From: Accumulibacter jenkinsii
GTDB taxonomy: Bacteria; Pseudomonadota; Gammaproteobacteria; Burkholderiales; Rhodocyclaceae
Assembly: GCA_036625225.1 (NCBI GenBank)
Contig: JAZKUF010000001.1
Location: forward strand, 1,302,001-1,366,000
DNA length: 64,000 nt
Direction of reading: 5' to 3'
This document shows positions 8,856 through 16,461 of this stretch, in pieces; the first letter of the stretch is position 1, and each line of letters starts with the position of its first letter. The notes under the pieces are model-generated. The model searched no databases, was not told the DNA's origin, and saw only the letters and a program-made list of their open reading frames with translations. Made by a program: the position numbers and the translations under genes.

Positions 8856-9224
8856 ATGGCGAAAACGATCTTCCTCGTCGATGATTCGGCAACCATTTTG
8901 TTGAGCGTCTCGAGCATCCTCGCCAAGGCCGGCTTCGCCGTCGAAAAAGCCGCCAACGCCGATGAAGCGCTGAAGAAATTCAACGCCGGCGTCAAGGTCG
9001 ATCTCCTGATCACCGACCTCAACATGCCGGGCATGAACGGCATCGAACTGATCCGCAAAGTGCGCACGCTCGCCGCTTACCGTTTCCTGCCCATCCTCTT
9101 CCTGACCACCGAATCGCAGCAGAGCCGCAAGCTCGAAGCCAAAGCCGCCGGTGCCTCGGGCTGGATCGTCAAGCCGGCCACTGCCGACGAGCTGCTCAAC
9201 ACGATCAAGCTGGTCATCCGCTAG
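8856..9224 (+). CDS. cheY: CheY-type single-domain response regulator
   Basis: 122 residues. ATG 8856 is chosen because AGGAGA (8841-8846) precedes it and the protein then begins directly at strand 1 of the receiver fold (MAKTIFLVDDSATIL). Asp54 in ITDLNMPGMNG is the phospho-acceptor, the acidic pair is DD near residues 9-10, and the conserved Lys is in WIVKPAT. There is no output domain, as expected for a diffusible CheY that carries the signal from CheA to the motor. It sits 9 bp before the receptor-like gene with the CheZ-type motif and close to cheA, which suggests that it is the substrate of both. Confidence 0.9.
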   Translation: MAKTIFLVDDSATILLSVSSILAKAGFAVEKAANADEALKKFNAGVKVDLLITDLNMPGMNGIELIRKVRTLAAYRFLPILFLTTESQQSRKLEAKAAGASGWIVKPATADELLNTIKLVIR

Positions 9225-9233
9225 GACGATGCC

Positions 9234-10577
9234 ATGGCCCAGCCCGCGAGTCCCGCGTACCGGCAATATCTGCGGCGCAGCCTGCTCACCGGCATCGCCG
9301 CAGCGCTGGTGCTGATGATCACCGTCTTCCTGGCGCACGACGCCTTCGACGCCCTGCTGACCCGCACGCTGGGTATCAGCGAACGCAGCGCAGACACCCT
9401 GCTGACCCTCGCCGGTCTGCTCGTCTTCATCGCCATCCAGCAGCTCGTCTCCCGCCTCCTCTACCGGGACATGCACATGGGGATCGACGCCGGTCTCCAG
9501 GATGTCCGCCAGCGCTGCCCGTCGAACAAGCTCTGCCAGCGGGTGGCGATGCCCGAACTGCGGGACATCCCGCGCTTCAACAAGGTCCTCGCCGGTCAGC
9601 TGCACAGCGTCGTCGAACAGACCGAACAGGCCGCTTACGATGTCACCGCCCGCCTGCAGACGATCGACGAAGTGGTCACCGAGCTCAACACCTTCGTCGC
9701 CGGCGCCGCCGCCGAATCGGCAGCGATGGCCCGTGACTCGGAACAGACGATCGGCGGCAATCGTCAGCTGATCGCCAGGCTCGAAAGTTTCATCAGTCAG
9801 CGCAGCGAGCAGGCGGCAGAGGACGAAGCGCGCGGTGCGCAGGCGGTCAAGGAAGCGCGATCGCTGCAGGCGCTGGTCGACCTGATCCGGCATATCGCCG
9901 GCCAGACCAACCTGCTCGCCCTCAACGCCGCCATCGAGGCGGCCCGCGCTGGCGAGGCCGGACGCGGTTTCGCCGTCGTCGCCGACGAAGTGCGCAAGCT
10001 GTCGCACGAGACCGAGGCCGCGGTCAGGAAGATCAACGACGGCATCATCGCCGTCGCCAATATCATCGAAGGCCAGTTCAAGGACAAAGTCGCGCACTCG
10101 CACATCAGTGAGGAGCGTGACAGCCTCGAATGCTTCGCGCAACAGCTCGCCGCCCTGGGCGCGAGCCATGAGAGCCTGACCGCCCGCGAGCGGCTGATTC
10201 TCGACACGATCAGCGAGAGCAGCGGCAAGCTCGGCACGATGTTCATGGATACGCTGGCCAGCGTGCAGTTCCAGGACGTCACCCGGCAGCAGATCGAACA
10301 CGTGATCAGCGGCCTCGAGCGGCTCGACAGCCACGCCGAATCGCTCGCCGGCGTCCTCGAGCGCGCCGTCGATGTCCGCCGGGAAGACGCGGTCGAGCCG
10401 CTCGCCAGCCAGATCGACCAGGTGTTCTCGAACTACGTCATGAACCAGCAGCGCGACGCTCACACGCAGGCGCTCGATGCGATGCGCGGCAAGCCGCGGC
10501 CGGCCGCCACCGGCAGGAACGGCACGGCGGCACCGGCGACCGTCCGCAAACCGTCGTCCAACGTCGAACTCTTCTGA
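9234..10577 (+). CDS. membrane receptor-like protein with CheZ-type phosphatase motif
   Basis: 447 residues; ATG 9234 has AGGA (9223-9226) upstream. Two membrane segments (about 16-34 and 55-72) enclose a short loop, so there is no large periplasmic sensor and no HAMP. A long helical part follows, with the MCP tip at about 217-260 (IAGQTNLLALNAAIEAARAG, then GFAVVADEVRKLSHE). After it comes FQDVTRQQIEHV at 346-357. This matches the CheZ active-site pattern FQD-x-T-x-Q, with Asp348 and Gln352 at the positions of E. coli CheZ Asp143 and Gln147. A flexible tail ends in SSNVELF. The parts suggest a receptor and a CheY-P phosphatase in one chain. The cluster has no separate cheZ. The phosphatase role is inference. 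Confidence 0.8.
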   Translation: MAQPASPAYRQYLRRSLLTGIAAALVLMITVFLAHDAFDALLTRTLGISERSADTLLTLAGLLVFIAIQQLVSRLLYRDMHMGIDAGLQDVRQRCPSNKLCQRVAMPELRDIPRFNKVLAGQLHSVVEQTEQAAYDVTARLQTIDEVVTELNTFVAGAAAESAAMARDSEQTIGGNRQLIARLESFISQRSEQAAEDEARGAQAVKEARSLQALVDLIRHIAGQTNLLALNAAIEAARAGEAGRGFAVVADEVRKLSHETEAAVRKINDGIIAVANIIEGQFKDKVAHSHISEERDSLECFAQQLAALGASHESLTARERLILDTISESSGKLGTMFMDTLASVQFQDVTRQQIEHVISGLERLDSHAESLAGVLERAVDVRREDAVEPLASQIDQVFSNYVMNQQRDAHTQALDAMRGKPRPAATGRNGTAAPATVRKPSSNVELF

Positions 10578-10600
10578 CCCACTGATCAGCAGGTCCTGCC

Positions 10601-10906
10601 ATGAACGCTCCGACAGCCACCCGCCTCGCGATATTCGAGGAGATGACGATCTACCAGGCGCAGGCGCAGAAGGCGCAGTTGCTGGCCGCGCTGGCAACCG
10701 CCGAAGCGCTCGAACTCGACCTCTCGGCGGTCAGCCAGATGGACACCGCCGGCCTGCAGCTCCTGCTGCTGCTCAAGCGTGAAGCGCTGCAGCAGGGCAA
10801 GCCGCTGAGCATCGTCGGCCACAGTCCGAGCGTCCAGGGAATCTTCGACTTCTGCCATCTGGTCGGCCATTTCGGCGATCCGATGCTCATTTCGGCGCAA
10901 GCCTGA
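10601..10906 (+). CDS. STAS-domain protein (anti-sigma-antagonist-like)
   Basis: 101 residues, a single STAS domain. The characteristic loop is LDLSAVSQMDTAGLQLLL, where the DTAG motif carries the Ser/Thr that is phosphorylated in SpoIIAA-type proteins. STAS proteins of this size are common as the gene before cheA in betaproteobacterial and other non-enteric chemotaxis clusters, where their exact role is poorly known. A partner switch with a kinase or scaffold is the usual proposal. It lies between the receptor/CheZ-like gene and cheA (23 and 33 bp gaps) and is presumably co-transcribed with them. Confidence 0.85.
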   Translation: MNAPTATRLAIFEEMTIYQAQAQKAQLLAALATAEALELDLSAVSQMDTAGLQLLLLLKREALQQGKPLSIVGHSPSVQGIFDFCHLVGHFGDPMLISAQA

Positions 10907-10939
10907 AACCTTTCGCCTGCATCCTCCTTAGGACCCCCG

Positions 10940-13150
10940 ATGGATGAACTGACCAGTACCTTCGTGAACGAAAGCCGGGACCAGCTGACGGCCATGGAAG
11001 ACGGTCTGCTGCGGCTCGAACAGAACCCTCACGACGCCGACAACCTGGGCGCCATCTTTCGCGCCGCGCACACCATCAAGGGCGGTTCGGGGGTTGTCGA
11101 GTGTCACTTCATCGAAGCCTTCACGCACAAGGTCGAGAACGTCCTCGACAAGCTGCGCAACGGCGAGATCCCGGTGAGCGGCGAACTATCGACGGTGATG
11201 CTCGAATGCTGCGATCACCTGGGCGCGCTGCTCGGCGTCCTCGCCGCCGGTCTGCCGCAGCCCGACGCTGCGCTGCAGGCGCGCGGCGACGCGCTGCTGG
11301 CAAGGCTGACCGAGCAGTTCCTCGGCGGCCAGACGGGTGTTCATCGTCCGGACGGCGAGCTGCCGGTCGAGCACCGCAGCGAACTCGACGAACTCGAGGT
11401 TTCGGGCGGCGGCGTCGTCAATACCGACGCCTGGCACCTCTCGCTGCGCTTCGGTGCCGGCGTCCTGAAAAACGGCATGGACCCGCTCTCCTTCCTCAAC
11501 TATCTCGCCTCGCTCGGCGAGATCATCGCCCTCGTGACGCTCGCCGATACCATGCCGCCGGCTGCCGAGATGGACCCCGAATGCTGTTATCTCGGCTTCG
11601 AGATCGACTTCCAGACGCGCGCCAGCAAGAATCAGATCGAGCAGGTCTTCGAATTCGTCCGCGACGAGTGCCTGCTCTTCATCCTGCCACCGCACTCGAA
11701 GATCAGTGAATACATCAAGCTGATCAACGAGCTGCCCGAAGACCCGATGCGCCTGGGCGAGATCCTCGTGCGCTCCGGCGCGCTGACCCAGGCCGAGCTC
11801 GCTGCGGGTCTCGCCGAGCAGAGCCGCAGCGCCCGGAGTGAGCGCGACGGCGCACCCGTGCAGCAGACGCCGATCGGCGACATCCTGGTCGAACACAAGG
11901 TGGTGCACCAGGAACTGGTCGAGGCGGCGGTCAACCGCCAGGCCGCGGTCAGCGACAAGAAAGCGCTCGACGCGCGCATGATCCGCGTCCAGGCCGACAA
12001 GCTCGACCAGTTGATCGACCTCGTCGGTGAGATGGTCATCGCCGGCGCCGGCGCCAACCTGCTGGCCCACCGCAGCGGTCAGTCCGACCTGATGGAATCG
12101 ACCTCGGTACTCCTGCGGCTGGTCGAGGACATCCGCGACTCGGCGCTGCAGCTGCGCATGGTGCAGATCGGCGAAACCTTCAACCGCTTCAACCGGGTGG
12201 TTCGCGACAGCTCGCGCGAGATGGGCAAGGCGATCGAGCTCGTGATCACCGGCGCCGAAACCGAGCTCGACAAATCGGTCGTCGAAAAGCTCGGCGACCC
12301 GCTGATGCATCTCGTGCGCAACGCCATCGACCACGGGATCGAGAGCGCCGCCCTGCGCGCCGCGCGCGGCAAGCCCGAGAACGGCACCGTGCAGCTCAAC
12401 GCCTACCACGACTCGGGCAACATCATCATCGAAGTGATCGACGACGGCGGTGGCCTGCCGCGCGAAAAGATCCGCCAGAAGGCGATCGACAAGGGGCTGA
12501 TCGACGCGGCAGCGACGCTTTCCGAGCATGAAGTGATCAACCTGATCTTCGAGGCCGGTTTCTCGACCGCCGACCGGGTGACCAACATCTCGGGCCGCGG
12601 CGTCGGCATGGACGTCGTCCGGCGCAACATCCAGAGCCTGCGCGGCAGCGTCGAAGTCGCCACCGTCGACGGCGAAGGATCGACCTTCACCATCCGCCTG
12701 CCGCTGACCCTGGCGATCATCGACGGTTTCCTGACCGGGGTCGGCAAGGCGTCGTACGTCGTGCCGCTCGACTCGGTGGTCGAATGCATCGAACTTGCCG
12801 ACGTTCCGGAAAACCGCAACTACCTCAACCTGCGCGGCGAGGTGCTGCCCTTCGTCCGCCTGCGCGAACTCTTCGGCATCCATGGTGCCGTCCCCAGCCG
12901 CCAGAACGTGGTCATTGTCCAGTACGCCGGCGAAAAAGCCGGTCTGGTGGTCGACGCCCTGCTCGGCGAATTCCAGACGGTGATCAAGCCGCTCGGCGTG
13001 CTCTTCAAGAACATCCGCGGCATCGGCGGTTCGACCATTCTCGGCACCGGCGACGTCGCCCTGATCCTTGACGTTCCGGCGCTGGTCAGCCGCGCCGGCG
13101 CGGCCGAGAGCGATCGGCTGACGCACGCGGCGCCGGCGATGACCGGCTGA
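10940..13150 (+). CDS. cheA: chemotaxis histidine kinase CheA
   Basis: 736 residues. Order: N-terminal HPt with phospho-His44 in AAHTIKGGSG; a linker; a domain at about 165-255 (FGAGVLKNGMDPLSFLNYL) found where P2 lies in other CheA proteins; a MshEN-like stretch at about 270-335 with the repeated pattern LGEILVRSGALT / IGDILVEHKVV; a dimerisation domain (LDQLIDLVGEMVIA); the ATPase with HLVRNAIDHG, DDGGGL and GRGVGMDVV; and a CheW-like P5 domain to the end. It phosphorylates CheY and CheB in response to receptors coupled by CheW. A short AGGA lies before ATG 10940. The MshEN-like insert is unlike E. coli CheA. Confidence 0.95.
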   Translation: MDELTSTFVNESRDQLTAMEDGLLRLEQNPHDADNLGAIFRAAHTIKGGSGVVECHFIEAFTHKVENVLDKLRNGEIPVSGELSTVMLECCDHLGALLGVLAAGLPQPDAALQARGDALLARLTEQFLGGQTGVHRPDGELPVEHRSELDELEVSGGGVVNTDAWHLSLRFGAGVLKNGMDPLSFLNYLASLGEIIALVTLADTMPPAAEMDPECCYLGFEIDFQTRASKNQIEQVFEFVRDECLLFILPPHSKISEYIKLINELPEDPMRLGEILVRSGALTQAELAAGLAEQSRSARSERDGAPVQQTPIGDILVEHKVVHQELVEAAVNRQAAVSDKKALDARMIRVQADKLDQLIDLVGEMVIAGAGANLLAHRSGQSDLMESTSVLLRLVEDIRDSALQLRMVQIGETFNRFNRVVRDSSREMGKAIELVITGAETELDKSVVEKLGDPLMHLVRNAIDHGIESAALRAARGKPENGTVQLNAYHDSGNIIIEVIDDGGGLPREKIRQKAIDKGLIDAAATLSEHEVINLIFEAGFSTADRVTNISGRGVGMDVVRRNIQSLRGSVEVATVDGEGSTFTIRLPLTLAIIDGFLTGVGKASYVVPLDSVVECIELADVPENRNYLNLRGEVLPFVRLRELFGIHGAVPSRQNVVIVQYAGEKAGLVVDALLGEFQTVIKPLGVLFKNIRGIGGSTILGTGDVALILDVPALVSRAGAAESDRLTHAAPAMTG

Positions 13151-13313
13151 TCCGGAAAGTGCGCCATGCCCACTCTTCGCTTCCCCGCGCAGTGCCGCAA
13201 GTCCCCCGGCCAGCGGCCGCGACCGCCTTAGTGCGGCCCAGCTCGCCACAGCACGTGACTGCCAAAAAAAACTCTTCGCACTCCTACTGCCGGAACAACA
13301 AGAAAGTTTCCCC

Positions 13314-15761
13314 ATGCTTTCCAACCTCAAGATCGGTATCCGCCTCAGCATCGGCTTCGCCCTCACCCTCTGCCTGCTGATTGCCGTCGCGCTGATCGGC
13401 ATTTCCCGCGTCGGTGACCTGCAGCACGAAATCTCCGACCTCGTCAATGACAAGAACCTCAAGGTCAAGCTCGCCAACGATGTCATCGACAACGTCCAGG
13501 GGGTCGGCCGCTTTCACCGCAACATGCTGATCGGCAAGAGCGACGAAACGACCAGCGTTGAAATGGCCAAGATCGTCGAAGCGCGCGCCACCGTCAGCAA
13601 GGCCTTCGATGCGCTCGAGAAGCTCAGCTACGGCGACCAGGGCAAGGCGGCCATCGACGCCGCCAAGGAAGCGCGCAGGATTTTTGTCGCCGCCTCGCTC
13701 AAGCTCGAAGAGCAGGCCAAGGGCCGGCAATGGGACGAAGCAGTGAAGCACTTCAACAGCGACTACCGGCCGGCCTTCAACGCCTTCATGAAGACAGTGG
13801 ATCACTTCATCACCTACCAGACCGAGCTGGCCGAAAAATCCGGCAAGGAGGCCGAAGCGCTGGCGGCATCGAGCCGCACGCTGATCATCGGCCTCGCCGC
13901 CGCTGCCGTGCTGATCGGCCTGCTGCTCGCCTATCTGATCACCCGCTCGATCACCGGCCCGACCGGCAAGCTGGTCGCCGCGACGACCCGGATGGCCGAC
14001 GGCGATTTCGACTTCAAGATCGACATCGACAGCCAGGATGAAGTCGGTCAACTGGCGAAAGGGGTACAGGCGACCCAGGCCTCCGTGCAGCGCATGATCG
14101 CCGACGCCGACCTGTTGAGCAAAGCGGCGGTGGACGGCCGGCTTGCCACGCGCGCCGACGCGACGAAGCATCAGGGAGACTTCCGCAAGGTCGTCGAGGG
14201 GGTCAATGAGACGCTGGATGCGGTCATCGGTCCGCTCAACGTCACCGCGAGCTACGTCGACCAGATCGCCAGGGGAATCATCCCGCCGGTGATCAGCGAC
14301 TCCTACAACGGCGACTTCAACACCATCAAGACCAACCTCAACGCGGTGGTGAAGATGATGAGCGAGCTGCTCGCGCAGACCGACCTCATCATCCGCGCGG
14401 CGGCCGATGGCGAGCTCGACAAGCGCGCCAACGCGAGCCTCTTCGTCGGCGGCTGGAACCAGCTGGTGAGCGGCGTGAACGACACCATCAGCAACATCGT
14501 CAATCCGCTCAACGTCACCGCTGCTTACGTCGACCGGATTTCCCGCGGCGACATCCCGCCGAAGATCACCGACGCCTACCGTGGCGACTACAACATCATC
14601 AAGAACAACCTCAACGCCTGCGTCGAGGCGGTCAATGCCCTGGTCGCCGACGCCACGATGCTCTCGGCTGCGGCGGTTGCCGGCAAGCTCGAAACCCGCG
14701 CCGACCCGGCCCGCCACCAGGGCGATTTCCGCAAGATCGTCGCCGGTGTGAACGAGACGCTCGACAACGTCGTCGAACCGATCAACGAAGTGCGCCGGAT
14801 CATGGGCGCGATGGCCGGCGGCGATCTCACGCAGACCATCAGCACGACCTACCGCGGCGATTTCGACGAGCTGAAGAACGCCATCAACCAGACCGTCGGC
14901 AAGCTCGTCGAGACGATCGGCGAAGTCCGCACCGCCGCCGACAACCTCTCGAACGCCTCGGGACAGATTTCGGCCACTGCCCAGTCGCTCTCGCAGTCCT
15001 CCAGCGAGCAGGCGGCGTCGGTCGAGGAAACGACCTCGAGCATGGAGCAGATGAGCGCCTCGATCATGCAGAACACCGAGAACGCCAAGGTCACCGACGG
15101 CATGGCTTCGGGCGCCGCGCGCCAGGCGGTCGAGGGCGGTGACGCGGTCGGCCGGACGGTCGAAGCGATGAAGTCGATCGCCGAAAAGATCGGCATCATC
15201 GACGACATCGCCTACCAGACCAACCTGCTCGCCCTGAACGCCGCGATCGAGGCGGCGCGCGCCGGCGAACACGGCAAGGGCTTCGCCGTCGTCGCCGCCG
15301 AAGTGAGAAAGCTCGCCGAGCGCTCGCAGGTCGCCGCGCAGGAGATCGGCAACGTCGCCAAGGATTCGGTGAAGCTCGCCGAACGCGCCGGCGTCCTGCT
15401 GACCGAGATGGTGCCGTCGATCAAGAAGACCTCCGAACTGGTGCAGGACATCACCGCCGCCTCGCGCGAGCAGAGTTCGGGCGTCGGCCAGATCAACGGC
15501 GCCATGGGCCAGCTCAACCAGGCGACGCAGCAGAACGCGTCGGCGTCCGAGGAACTCGCGGCGACAGCGGAAGAAATGGGCAGCCAGGCGGCGCAGCTGC
15601 AGGAGCTGATGACCTTCTTCGAGCTCGCCGACAGCGGCCGGCTGACGGCGAAGAAGGTGGCCGCCGCCCGCCGGCCGGCCGCCAGCGCAGCGGCGCCGCG
15701 TGTCAGAACCGCATCCCGCTCGGCGCCGGCGGCAGCGGCGCAGGACTTCGAGCGTTTCTGA
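13314..15761 (+). CDS. methyl-accepting chemotaxis protein with poly-HAMP array
   Basis: 815 residues. Membrane segment 1 (about 11-31), a helical periplasmic part of four-helix-bundle type (about 35-185), membrane segment 2 (about 188-210), a standard HAMP (210-262), then repeated HAMP-like units to about 530. The units are recognised by the recurring pattern GDFRKVVEGVNETLDAV / GGWNQLVSGVNDTISNI / GDFRKIVAGVNETLDNV and by IARGIIPP / ISRGDIPP. The signalling domain carries the tip YQTNLLALNAAIEAARAGE. The last five residues, DFERF, fit the x-[aromatic]-x-x-[aromatic] pattern of the tethering pentapeptide that recruits CheR and CheB in other bacteria. It lies between cheA and cheW and is the main receptor of this cluster; its ligand is unknown. 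Confidence 0.93.
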   Translation: MLSNLKIGIRLSIGFALTLCLLIAVALIGISRVGDLQHEISDLVNDKNLKVKLANDVIDNVQGVGRFHRNMLIGKSDETTSVEMAKIVEARATVSKAFDALEKLSYGDQGKAAIDAAKEARRIFVAASLKLEEQAKGRQWDEAVKHFNSDYRPAFNAFMKTVDHFITYQTELAEKSGKEAEALAASSRTLIIGLAAAAVLIGLLLAYLITRSITGPTGKLVAATTRMADGDFDFKIDIDSQDEVGQLAKGVQATQASVQRMIADADLLSKAAVDGRLATRADATKHQGDFRKVVEGVNETLDAVIGPLNVTASYVDQIARGIIPPVISDSYNGDFNTIKTNLNAVVKMMSELLAQTDLIIRAAADGELDKRANASLFVGGWNQLVSGVNDTISNIVNPLNVTAAYVDRISRGDIPPKITDAYRGDYNIIKNNLNACVEAVNALVADATMLSAAAVAGKLETRADPARHQGDFRKIVAGVNETLDNVVEPINEVRRIMGAMAGGDLTQTISTTYRGDFDELKNAINQTVGKLVETIGEVRTAADNLSNASGQISATAQSLSQSSSEQAASVEETTSSMEQMSASIMQNTENAKVTDGMASGAARQAVEGGDAVGRTVEAMKSIAEKIGIIDDIAYQTNLLALNAAIEAARAGEHGKGFAVVAAEVRKLAERSQVAAQEIGNVAKDSVKLAERAGVLLTEMVPSIKKTSELVQDITAASREQSSGVGQINGAMGQLNQATQQNASASEELAATAEEMGSQAAQLQELMTFFELADSGRLTAKKVAAARRPAASAAAPRVRTASRSAPAAAAQDFERF

Positions 15762-15774
15762 GAGGCAGGCCACC

Positions 15775-16371
15775 ATGACCCAGATCGCGCACACCCGTTC
15801 TGCCGGCGGCGCCGCCAATGCGCTCGCACGGCAGACGGCCGCCGCGCTGCAGGCGCAGCAGGCGGCGGCCGAAGGGCCGCAGCAGTACCTCACCTTCCTG
15901 CTCGGCGGCGAGATGTTCGCCGTCGGCATCCTCAACGTCAAGGAGATCATCGAGTACGGCAATCTCACCGAGATCCCGATGATGCCGCCGTTCATCCGCG
16001 GCGTCATCAACCTGCGCGGCAGCGTCGTGCCGGTGATCGACCTCTCGACCCGCTTCGGCCACGCCCAGAGCGAGGTCGGCAAGCGCAGCTGCATCGTCAT
16101 CGTCGAGGTCAGCGAGGACGACTGCCGCCACGACATCGGGATCATGGTCGACGCGGTCTCCGAGGTGCTCGAAATCCCGGCCAGCGAGATCGAACCGCCA
16201 CCCTCCTTCGGCGCCCGCATCCGCGCCGACTTCATCCAGGGAATGGGCAAGGTGGCGGGCAAGTTCGTCATCCTGCTCAACATCTCCCGGGTGCTCTCGG
16301 TCGACGAGATCGCCATGCTGACCAGCGTTGCCGGTGAGGGTCAGGGCCCGGCTCCGGCGTCGGCGGTCTAG
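15775..16371 (+). CDS. cheW: chemotaxis coupling protein CheW
   Basis: 198 residues from ATG 15775, 13 bp after the MCP stop. A disordered Ala/Gln-rich head of about 35 residues precedes one CheW domain: YLTFLLGGEMFAVGILNVKE, then PFIRGVINLRGSVVPVIDL (the receptor- and CheA-contacting region) and IGIMVDAVSEVLEI. It links receptors to CheA in the membrane array. The gene sits between the MCP and the PAS-EAL gene and is directly followed by a remnant of a second MCP. Confidence 0.95.
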   Translation: MTQIAHTRSAGGAANALARQTAAALQAQQAAAEGPQQYLTFLLGGEMFAVGILNVKEIIEYGNLTEIPMMPPFIRGVINLRGSVVPVIDLSTRFGHAQSEVGKRSCIVIVEVSEDDCRHDIGIMVDAVSEVLEIPASEIEPPPSFGARIRADFIQGMGKVAGKFVILLNISRVLSVDEIAMLTSVAGEGQGPAPASAV

Positions 16372-16380
16372 CGCAAACCG

Positions 16381-16461
16381 ATGGCCGGTGAAGCCGGACA
16401 ACTGGAGGAATCGATGAGTTTCTTCAAGCTCGCTGACGAGCGCGCGAAAGGTCGGCCATGA
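16381..16461 (+). pseudogene. remnant of an MCP C-terminus (26 codons)
   Basis: This short frame reads AGQLEESMSFFKLADERAK. It aligns with the end of the intact MCP in this cluster (AAQLQELMTFFELADSGR at its residues about 766-783), both in protein and in much of the DNA around TTCTTC-AGCTCGC-GAC. It has no signalling domain, so it is a leftover of a second MCP gene that once lay between cheW and the PAS-EAL gene, not a functional receptor. GGAGG at 16403-16407 precedes an internal ATG at 16414. The TGA overlaps the ATG of the next gene, so translation of the stub might still couple to that gene. Confidence 0.65.

Noticed and set aside
13270..13296. Possible sigma-28 (FliA) promoter upstream of the MCP gene, with GCCGGAAC as -10
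   Set aside because: The -35 part does not match TAAA at the required spacing; only a poly-A stretch lies nearby.
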